Source: Verrucomicrobiota bacterium (GTDB lineage: Bacteria > Verrucomicrobiota > Verrucomicrobiia > Opitutales > Seribacteraceae). Taken from it: a stretch of DNA of 8,329 bases. Below are positions 1 to 5,983 of this stretch, one piece after another. Position 1 is the first letter of the stretch. Each line of letters opens with the position of its first letter. Made by a program: the position numbers and the translations under genes. The notes beneath the pieces are model-generated. The model was not told the DNA's origin. It was given only the letters and a program-made list of their open reading frames with translations, and did not search any database. The DNA lies in the NCBI GenBank assembly GCA_014382645.1, contig JACNJI010000409.1, forward strand, positions 1-8,329, written 5' to 3'.

Positions 1-57
1 TATTGTCATAAATGATTCGATTGAAAGGAGTTGCTTCCTAGTGAATGTTGAGAGGGT

Positions 58-537
58 TCATTCGTTTCCTTGGGGGTAGCTAAAAGAAACTTTTTCGAAA
101 ACTATGCCATTTATTGTGACCGATGACAGGACGGCATCGAAGCTCTTGACGTCTTTCATTTCAGTCCGAGCTTGAAAGCGGGAAGTACTTCCCGTGGATT
201 CACCTGTGGTCGCGTCTTCCACTGCCGTCATGCTGATGCTTTGGCTTTCCGAATCCTTGGTCGTTACCTGCAAAGCTAATTCTTCTTGTGCAATTCTTAC
301 GAAATGTTCCACTTCGCCATCCAGAACGTACAGGTCGAGGATTCCTTCTTTGTTCAGAATTATCTCGAGATGAAAACCGGATCCATGCTCACCCAATAAA
401 ACCAAGGTTCCCCCATGTGGGGCTTCGTGGGCATGTTCGCCATGATCATGTCCTTCATGGTCGTGTTGGTGTTCATCACCGCATGCAGCCAAAATGAGAT
501 AAAATCCAAGAACTGAGTGTTTTAGAAATATATTCAT
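58..537 (-). CDS. Histidine-rich lipoprotein, possible metal-binding protein
   Basis: A 159-residue protein that I cannot assign to a named family. Residues 1-18 form a short lipoprotein signal ending in a lipobox (L-A-A-C, Cys19); Gly at +2 suggests release to the outer membrane. Straight after Cys19 comes a His/Asp/Glu-rich stretch with His at 23, 25, 27, 30, 32, 35, 37 and 41, running into a Pro-His-Gly-Gly motif (40-43). This could chelate Zn, Cu or Ni; that is inference from composition. The rest (about 44-159) alternates beta-type hydrophobic stretches and ends in a Val/Phe-rich segment, suggesting a small beta-sandwich. It is the last gene of the minus-strand run, 99 bases after the secreted 209-residue protein, with tandem hairpins between, so it may be partly uncoupled from it. 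No good ribosome binding site precedes the ATG. The lipoprotein call is fairly secure; the function is not. Confidence 0.8.
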   Translation of the reverse strand: MNIFLKHSVLGFYLILAACGDEHQHDHEGHDHGEHAHEAPHGGTLVLLGEHGSGFHLEIILNKEGILDLYVLDGEVEHFVRIAQEELALQVTTKDSESQSISMTAVEDATTGESTGSTSRFQARTEMKDVKSFDAVLSSVTINGIVFEKVSFSYPQGNE

Positions 538-588
538 GGTTCCATCATAGATGCCCAGAGAGTTTCGGCAAGTCCAAGTGCTCGGCTG

Positions 589-642
589 GGCGGCTTCATC
601 ATTGGATGAAACCGCTGAATAAACTGGGCTTCCCGTTTATTT
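589..642 (-). terminator. Tandem hairpins downstream of the 637-1266 gene, possible weak terminator
   Basis: Two hairpins stand side by side. The first, at 618-641, pairs AATAAAC-GGG with CCC-GTTTATT around a CTT loop with one bulged base, and includes the stop codon of the upstream minus-strand gene. The second, at 590-615, pairs GCGG/CCGC and TTCATC/GATGAA with one internal mismatch and an ATTG loop. Neither is followed by a clear U run in the minus direction, so this could be a weak bidirectional terminator, a transcript-stabilising 3' end or a processing site. Confidence 0.4.
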
Positions 643-1266
643 CGCTTCTTCCACCTTAACGACGTCGATCTGAATGAATTGGCCGTGGTAGGGTTTCGGC
701 GCGGGGGCTACTTCAGGCACGACGTGCAGGGCGAAGTTTGAGATCAACTTTCCGTTTTGTCCATCCCCGCCGAGGGTGATCTGGGATCCTCCCTCAATTT
801 CGATCGTCTTGGTATAATCGATGGTGAAAATCCGGTGTCCGACCCGGTCTTGACGATTAAGGAAGTAGTGCGACTTGGGTGACGCGACGTCGATTTTGTA
901 TATGTTGTAGGTGCCGTTGTTCGGCTCACCACCGACGTAAAAGTATTCACCGTCCATTTTGCCGTTTTTGTACATCATCGGCTCGACCACTCCGCGAAAA
1001 CGCAACATAACCTTGTAAGTCTTTCCCGTTTCGCCCCCGAAGTTGACGACTTTCTTGAAGTTGTCCGTCTTGAAGGGGTCTCCCTTGACCAAGGCGGACT
1101 CGCAACCTGCTCCTTTTTTCGGTTTGTCCGGCATGGTTCCTTTGCAGGGAAACTCGAAACGGTAACCGTTGAGGGAGGTTCCCGGCTGCTTGTCGTTCTT
1201 AGCGTGGATGAGTTTGGGACCTGCGAATAAGGTGGCCAGCAAGGTGAGGCAAATGATGTTTTTCAT
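637..1266 (-). CDS. Secreted protein of unknown function
   Basis: A 209-residue exported protein. Residues 1-22 are a clear Sec signal peptide (Lys, hydrophobic core, I-H-A before the mature Lys23). The mature part has two cysteines near its start (within F-P-C-K-G and G-A-G-C-E) that could form a disulfide. It is rich in beta-type segments, including a Lys-Val-Met-Leu-Arg-Phe-Arg-Gly-Val strand, a Y-F-Y-V-G-G turn, a T-Y-N-I-Y-K strand and a final G-Q-F-I-Q-I-D-V-V strand. This points to a single beta-sandwich domain. I recall similar unnamed secreted proteins in Verrucomicrobiota and Myxococcota but know no function. The start is chosen because the signal peptide begins there; no Shine-Dalgarno sequence precedes it, but AAATCCT lies next to the ATG. 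It lies 89 bases after the reconstructed end of the damaged sulfatase gene. Confidence 0.8.
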   Translation of the reverse strand: MKNIICLTLLATLFAGPKLIHAKNDKQPGTSLNGYRFEFPCKGTMPDKPKKGAGCESALVKGDPFKTDNFKKVVNFGGETGKTYKVMLRFRGVVEPMMYKNGKMDGEYFYVGGEPNNGTYNIYKIDVASPKSHYFLNRQDRVGHRIFTIDYTKTIEIEGGSQITLGGDGQNGKLISNFALHVVPEVAPAPKPYHGQFIQIDVVKVEEAK

Positions 1267-1355
1267 AGGATTTCGAGTATTGATTAGGTGGAAATTGAGA
1301 TTGGTGTTACCAGCTAGTGATTGTCGAGTAGGTTATGGGAATAATTATTTCTTTT

Positions 1356-2768
1356 TCAGGTAGGGGACGATTTGGTTTCCTGCTCGGGTATCCACTTGTG
1401 ATGCTTTTCCATGATTTTTTGTGCCATGGATCGTTCGCTAGATTGTTCCATTCGTTCGGGTCGGTCTCGTGGTCCTACAGTTCCTCGCTTCCGTCGGCGT
1501 ACTGTATATATCGCCAGCGATCGCTTCTGACTGCATGGTTGCCTCTTTGATAAGTCATTAGAGCGGGGCGTTCCCGCTTCGCCTTAGGATTTCGCAGCAA
1601 GGACACCACTGACTCCGTCGGCTTCCTTGTCCGCAGGCAGACCAGACAGTTCGAGCAAGGTGGGGTATAGGACAGTCAAGTCCACAGGTTGCTCGCAAAC
1701 GGTGTTTGGCGTAGTTGTTCCGGGAGCCACAACGATTAAGGGTATGTGGTTGCTTTTTTCCCACAGAGCGAACTTCTCGATATGGTTCTTTTCCCCCAGA
1801 TGAAAGCCATGGTCAGACCATAAGACGACGACGGTATCTTTTCCGCGGGGACAATTGTCGAGGGCATCGAGCACTCGGCCTATTTGAGCATCGGCGAACG
1901 AGGCGCAGGCTGCATAAGAGCGAATGAATGCCTTGTAGGATTCCGGAGCCTTGCTTTCGACCTGCATCATACCTTGCCAAAACCATTTCTTACTTCGCAT
2001 CAGGCTGACAGCTCCTTTCGGCAGGTCGTTCCAGTCATCTTTCTTGTGCAAGGGAAGTGGGATTTCTTTGTATGGTTCATGGTGGTCGGCAGGTGCGAAG
2101 AACGGGGAGTGCGGCTTGAATATTCCGCAGGCCAAGAACTGCGGTTTGTAGTTCTTTCTCTCCTGCAGGGCCTTTATGCAATAGTTGGCGGTTTGATAAT
2201 CGATCGAGTCATCCACCCGCTTTGGCCATGCTCCCCAATCCGTGTTGCGCGATCCGTAGCGCGGAGCCTGATTAAGTTTCTTTGGCGGATACATTTGAGT
2301 CCGCATGTACTGGAAATCATGGAACGATGCCTTGTCGTGGAAAGCGCCGTTCATGTGGTGGTGAAAGATTTTGCCCGCTCCGCGTGTCTCGTAGCCTGCG
2401 TTCATGAAGCGTTGCATGATGGTCTTGCGTTTGCCTACGGCTTTTCGCCAGTCGCTCTTGTTGCCGTAGACTCCCGTGGTCGATGGTCGCAGTCCGGTCA
2501 GGGTGGCGGCTCGCGAGGGGTTGCATGCAGCCGATACGCAGTAGGCCCGGGTGAATAGCATGCCACGGTGTGCCAAACGCTCGAGATTTGGGGTTTTGAT
2601 CGGAGCTTTTGGATCGAGTAGTGAAATCCAGTCGTTAATGTCGTCCACCACGATGAACAGTACGTCTGGTTTAGCAGTGGGCTTTGCTAAAAGTTTTGTA
2701 TCAACGAATAAGAATTTTGCCGCCGCGATTAGAAGCAATAAGCAAGGAAAGTGTGCACCCTCGATCAT
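1356..2768 (-). pseudogene. Iduronate-2-sulfatase-like sulfatase with disrupted C-terminus
   Basis: A type I sulfatase that hydrolyses sulfate esters, probably on polysaccharides outside the cytoplasm. The longest intact frame is 394 residues (1584-2768) from the Met that gives a signal peptide (1-28); Met codons further upstream would overlap the DUF4870 gene. The catalytic parts are present: Asp42-Asp43, the formylglycine motif C82-N-P-S-R86 followed by A-A-T-L-T-G, K-P-H at 218-220, and S-D-H-G at 318-321 with the H-L-G-E-K typical of iduronate-2-sulfatase relatives. The frame then stops early. Downstream bases still encode the missing family C-terminus: after a one-base shift near 1605 one reads V-S-L-L-R-N-P-K and R-G-N-H-A-V-R; a TAG at 1475-1477 replaces the expected Tyr of E-L-Y-D-H; D-P-N-E-W-N-N-L follows; and another shift near 1415-1429 leads to H-K-W-I-P-E and a stop at 1356. 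Either true decay or clustered sequence errors. Confidence 0.8.
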
Positions 2769-2793
2769 GAGCCAAGGTATTTTGTCTTTTTTT

Positions 2794-3303
2794 TCAATCG
2801 ATTGCTTGGGGAGGCGAAATAGAAAAGAACCTAATCGCCATCGGGTATTTCCACATTTTTCCTTCATTCGCCTTAATTCCACCAACGATTGTGAAGATTA
2901 TGCTGGCAATTCCTAAGGCAATCAGCATGAGAATCCCGATTCCCAGAAGGACGAGAACTGCGGAGCAGATGAAATAGATCGTACTGGATATCAACCAATT
3001 GAACACGCTCCTTCCGTGGGCGTCGACTTTGGCGAAATTCTCTTTTTCTGTGGCCCACATCACGATTGGAAGAATTACGCCTGAAAAAGGAACTATGAAA
3101 TTGGCGAATTGGCTTAGATGTATAAGCATGCAGAATACGTTTTCCTCTAATCCCCAATATGGCGTCGGGCCATTCCGGACAGGTTTGACTTCGCTCCCAT
3201 CCGCCAAAATATTGTTTTTCTCCAGCTGGAATTCTTCTTCGGTGACAATACCTTGATCTCGAAGTTTGTTTAGCTTTTCCAGTTTATCGTACTTGTCGGA
3301 CAT
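2794..3303 (-). CDS. SHOCT and DUF4870 domain membrane protein
   Basis: A 169-residue protein with two recognisable parts. Residues 6-33 are a SHOCT-type short helical hairpin (L-x-x-L-x-x-L-R-D-Q-G-I-V-T-E-E-E-F pattern). Residues 49-165 match DUF4870 (Tic20-like): I-H-L-S-Q-F-A-N-F-I, a first membrane span at about 60-83 ending V-M-W, a conserved D-A-H-G-R-S-V-F-N-W stretch at 94-103, two more hydrophobic spans within about 101-145, then the K-A-N-E-G-K and Y-P-M-A-I-R-F signature. DUF4870 has no established biochemical role; these are small inner-membrane proteins. The stop codon lies 25 bases before the ATG of the damaged sulfatase, so the two are probably cotranscribed, although nothing indicates a functional link. 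The region before the ATG has only a weak purine stretch (GAAAGA). Confidence 0.88.
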   Translation of the reverse strand: MSDKYDKLEKLNKLRDQGIVTEEEFQLEKNNILADGSEVKPVRNGPTPYWGLEENVFCMLIHLSQFANFIVPFSGVILPIVMWATEKENFAKVDAHGRSVFNWLISSTIYFICSAVLVLLGIGILMLIALGIASIIFTIVGGIKANEGKMWKYPMAIRFFSISPPQAID

Positions 3304-3400
3304 CTTTCATGGATAGTTGCTGTATCGCCTTGTCAGGGTCAAGACTACATCGCGAATGGGACTGACGGAGTTACTTTGCCTGATGGAAGGCTTGCCGAGT

Positions 3401-4747
3401 TCAACGAACCGGCTGCACTTCCTCTTCCCACACGGCCAACAATTTCCTCAAGCGAGCAACTTGTTCGGATTTCTTTTGGCTGAGGTCGTTTGATTCTCCA
3501 ATATCGTTGGATAGATCGTAAAGCCACTCCTCCGTGGTGCCTTCCGTTTTACGAACATATTTATAGCTACCATCCCTAACGGCCCACCATGTACGCTCCC
3601 CGCGCTTGCCTCGCCAATAGAGAGTGCGTTTGAAGTTCGGTTTTTGTTTTGCCACATGGTCTACCACGTCGAATCCATCGAGCAGATTGGCAGGCGTCTT
3701 GGCACCTGCCAAGTTAAGGATGGAGCGAGTTAGATCGAAAGTCGCGCAAACCTGATCACTGGTCTTGCCCGACGCAATGCGTCCTGGCCATCGGACGATC
3801 AATGGTACTCGAATGCCGCCCTCCAAAGTGCTGCTCTTGGCTCCTCGCAGAGGTCCCATGTGGGCTGCCTTGGCAAATCCGCCATTGTCTGACACGAAAA
3901 TGACCAAGGTGTTCTTAACTAGATTGCTTTCCTCAAGTGCCTTGAGGAGTCGACCTACTTCGCTATCAAGATCCTCGAGCATGGCGACGTAGGTCTTGGC
4001 ATCGGCTTCCATCCAGTTCGTTTCGTCGACGACTTTCCTCTCATCTCCGGGGCCTTGAAACGGGAAATGTGGGCTCTCATGCGAAACGAACAGAAAGAAT
4101 GGTTTGTCCTTGTGACGCTTAATGAAATCTATCGAGGAATCCGTGATCAGGTGGGTCATGTACCCTTTGCGATACACCGGCAGACGACCTTGAAACAAGA
4201 CGTGCAGGTCGCTCAACTCACGATGGTTGAAGTAATGGACGTTTCCCCCCATGTAACCGAAGAACTCATCCCATCCATGTTCGAGCGGATTGAACTGGGG
4301 TTCGTAACCGAGATGCCATTTGCCGAATACGCCGCAAGCATATCCTGCCGTTTTGAGGGCCGAAGGAAGTACGGACTGCTTCGCAGGCAAGCCGAGCTGC
4401 CGTTTTTCTGCCAATTCGATTGCCTCGTCGTAACGCCCGACGTTACCCGTTCCAATGGCGCATTCCAAGCCACCCGCCCGTTGCTGATATCGCCCTGTAA
4501 GCAAGGCAGTGCGCGTGGGACTGCACTCCGGACCATTGGCGTAATGTTGTGTGAATCGCACGCCTTCCTTTGCCAAACGGTCGATCCGGGGAGTCTTAGC
4601 TACGGGGTGACCATAACAACCGAGATCTCCGTAACCGAGGTCGTCTGCAAAAATAAACACTATGTTGGCTGGTTTGTCTGCAAATCCGTGGCATGCCAAA
4701 ACGGTGGCGAGGAATAGGAAAGAAAGAATGTTATGAAAGTGATTCAT
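3401..4747 (-). CDS. Exported type I sulfatase (arylsulfatase / N-acetylgalactosamine-6-sulfatase type)
   Basis: A complete 448-residue sulfatase of the alkaline-phosphatase superfamily (Sulfatase family PF00884), cleaving sulfate esters from sulfated glycans or aryl compounds. A signal peptide covers residues 1-23. Motifs in order: N-I-V-F-I-F-A-D-D-L-G-Y-G-D-L-G with metal ligands Asp35-Asp36; the formylglycine motif C75-S-P-T-R79 followed by T-A-L-L-T-G-R-Y; G-K-W-H-L-G (Lys143, His145); S-H-E-S-P-H (His223); V-S-D-N-G-G (Asp287-Asn288); and L-R-G-A-K (Lys304) followed by E-G-G-I-R-V-P. The C-terminal subdomain, with the W-x-A-V-R-D-G and L-Y-D-L motifs, is intact, so the length is normal for the family. 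Activity needs a formylglycine-generating enzyme, not found here. It is the first gene of the minus-strand run and starts 180 bases from a divergent gene. The substrate cannot be deduced. No Shine-Dalgarno sequence; CATCCCCAAATC lies just before the ATG. Confidence 0.95.
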   Translation of the reverse strand: MNHFHNILSFLFLATVLACHGFADKPANIVFIFADDLGYGDLGCYGHPVAKTPRIDRLAKEGVRFTQHYANGPECSPTRTALLTGRYQQRAGGLECAIGTGNVGRYDEAIELAEKRQLGLPAKQSVLPSALKTAGYACGVFGKWHLGYEPQFNPLEHGWDEFFGYMGGNVHYFNHRELSDLHVLFQGRLPVYRKGYMTHLITDSSIDFIKRHKDKPFFLFVSHESPHFPFQGPGDERKVVDETNWMEADAKTYVAMLEDLDSEVGRLLKALEESNLVKNTLVIFVSDNGGFAKAAHMGPLRGAKSSTLEGGIRVPLIVRWPGRIASGKTSDQVCATFDLTRSILNLAGAKTPANLLDGFDVVDHVAKQKPNFKRTLYWRGKRGERTWWAVRDGSYKYVRKTEGTTEEWLYDLSNDIGESNDLSQKKSEQVARLRKLLAVWEEEVQPVR

Positions 4748-4927
4748 TTGATTTGGGGATGTTCACGAAGTCGATTGTTTTGAGATGCTTAACGGAAAAG
4801 CCAGTGGAAAAGGATCATATCGCTAGCATGAATTAGGATTTGCCTACTGGGCAACTTTTAGTTGGTTTTAAAAACCCTAATCTCTTACCTGCCCCCCATG
4901 CATTAATTATCTGCATCCCAAATCCTC
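4748..4927. promoter_or_regulatory. Divergent intergenic region with inverted leader elements and AT-rich palindrome
   Basis: This 180-base gap must hold the promoters of the divergently transcribed sulfatase and the charged repeat protein. The sequence CATCCCCAAATC (minus strand, 4750-4761) lies two bases before the sulfatase ATG, and CATCCCAAATC (plus strand, 4914-4924) lies three bases before the other ATG, so nearly identical elements face outward. Between them are a 13-base palindrome GGTTTT-A-AAAACC at 4864-4876, flanked by TTAG/CTAA, and a short TTGCC/GGCAA hairpin at 4840-4854. I could not identify convincing -35/-10 pairs. A shared regulator is possible but unproven. Confidence 0.35.
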
Positions 4928-5719
4928 ATGAAGACTATTATTAAAACTTTATTCTACGTTGTTTCTGCCTGTGCATTGTCTATGCCCTTTTCACTGTCGG
5001 CCAAAAATGTCTTCGACAGCAAAATGGAAGCTGTCTCCAATCAGCTCAAGGCGGCGGTGAAGTCAGGCAAGTTGTCCGAGGAGGATGCTTGGGCCAAGTG
5101 GAAGGCGATTCAAGGAGATTATCAAGAATCCAAGAAGGGATGGGACATGGAAGCCATCGCTAAGAAACTTAAGGCTGCTGTGGCGGCAGGCAAGATTTCC
5201 GAGAGTGAAGCTCGTCAAAAATGGGAAGCGATAAAAGACGAATCCTACCATCTCAAAGATTCAGGCCATGATGACGGAGAAATTAATGAGGAGGAGGAAC
5301 TTTGGGAAGAAGTCGGGCGTGGTTTGAAGGCGGCCATCGAGTTGGGCAAGATCGAGGAGGAGGAAGCAAAAGAGATTTGGGAGGACCTGAAGACTGACGA
5401 TTTCGAAGATGAGCATGAAGGCGATGAGGGTTTTCATGGAGACGAAGAGATAAGGGAACTGCACTTCGATCTCGAAAGAAGGAACCTTGAATTTGAACTC
5501 GAAAGAATGGAGAACGAGCAGAATCGTGAACGCAAGGAGTGGGAGCATGAACTACAGCGAATGGAACATGATTTCGAACGAGAGCGCATGGAATGGGAAC
5601 TGGAAAGATTGCATTGGGGACATGAGCGTGAGCAATTGCATCGCCAGTGGGATAATGAGCGACGCAATGAAGATCATGGTCAAAGGGATCACGATCACCG
5701 CCATCACGATCGGAACTGA
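4928..5719 (+). CDS. Secreted charged protein with three helical repeats, coiled coil and His-rich tail
   Basis: A 263-residue exported protein of unknown function. Residues 1-25 are a signal peptide ending S-L-S-A. Three copies of a 31-residue unit follow at about 33-63, 74-104 and 126-156; each has L-K-A-A-(V/I), then G-K-(L/I), an acidic run, E-A, and a late Trp (K-W-K-A-I, K-W-E-A-I, I-W-E-D-L). Each unit should fold as a helical hairpin, loosely like SHOCT. Residues 157-172 are acidic with Gly and His. Residues about 173-247 are almost all Glu, Arg, Leu, Met, Trp and His, and should form a long helix or coiled coil. The last 15 residues are His/Asp/Arg-rich and could bind metal. A role as a periplasmic scaffold, stress or metal-binding protein would be guesswork. 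It is divergent from the sulfatase, preceded by no Shine-Dalgarno sequence, and followed by a strong terminator, so it is probably monocistronic. Confidence 0.85.
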   Translation: MKTIIKTLFYVVSACALSMPFSLSAKNVFDSKMEAVSNQLKAAVKSGKLSEEDAWAKWKAIQGDYQESKKGWDMEAIAKKLKAAVAAGKISESEARQKWEAIKDESYHLKDSGHDDGEINEEEELWEEVGRGLKAAIELGKIEEEEAKEIWEDLKTDDFEDEHEGDEGFHGDEEIRELHFDLERRNLEFELERMENEQNRERKEWEHELQRMEHDFERERMEWELERLHWGHEREQLHRQWDNERRNEDHGQRDHDHRHHDRN

Positions 5720-5823
5720 ATCCGGCGGTTGGGCATTCCAATTCCCGTAATTTCACTACATCCGTTTTATAGTATAAATGATGTGATCAAAGTCTGAACA
5801 CAGATATACCTTTTCTGAAATAT

Positions 5824-5861
5824 GCTCCGTTGACGGTTTTTCCGCTGGCGGAGCTTTTTTT
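5824..5861 (+). terminator. Intrinsic terminator
   Basis: GCTCCG at 5824-5829 pairs with CGGAGC at 5849-5854. The stem continues inward through three G-U wobbles and, past one mismatch, CGG/CCG around a TTTTT loop. Seven T residues (5855-5861) follow directly. It lies about 105 bases after the stop of the charged repeat protein and before the flagellin-like gene, so it separates these two plus-strand transcription units. Confidence 0.85.
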
Positions 5862-5983
5862 ATAAAGATTTTTGGTAACCCATCTCCAGTTCGGACTGTA
5901 TACTGTAAGATGACTTTTATTGTTCATGGAGCTTTCCGAGGAATTTTCTTTGCGCGCACACGGACGCTGCGAATGCATAGGGC

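Noticed and set aside
1884..2558. Plus-strand frame of 224 codons opposite the damaged sulfatase
   Set aside because: The minus strand here encodes clear sulfatase motifs, and the plus-strand translation has no recognisable features.
1584..2885. Longer sulfatase reading frame with 39 extra N-terminal residues
   Set aside because: The added residues overlap the DUF4870 gene by about 90 bases and would place the signal peptide internally. The Met at 2768 gives a proper N-terminal signal.
3304..3400. Possible lost C-terminal extension of the intact sulfatase
   Set aside because: The 448-residue product already has the full C-terminal subdomain and a normal ending, and the frames after the stop show no family motifs.
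5283..5756. Minus-strand frames of 95 and 157 codons opposite the charged repeat protein
   Set aside because: They are open because the Glu/Arg-rich plus-strand gene rarely produces stop codons on the other strand; the plus-strand product has a signal peptide and repeats.
5863..5904. Possible sigma-28 (TAAAGATT) or sigma-70 (TATACT) elements before the flagellin-like gene
   Set aside because: TAAAGATT has no GCCGATAA-like partner at the right distance, and TATACT at 5899-5904 has no acceptable -35 hexamer.
5938..5954. Possible sigma-54 promoter (GG-N10-GC) before the flagellin-like gene
   Set aside because: Only the GG and TTTGC parts match; the -24 element lacks the leading T and the CAC. 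Too weak to annotate, although flagellin genes often use sigma-54 or sigma-28.
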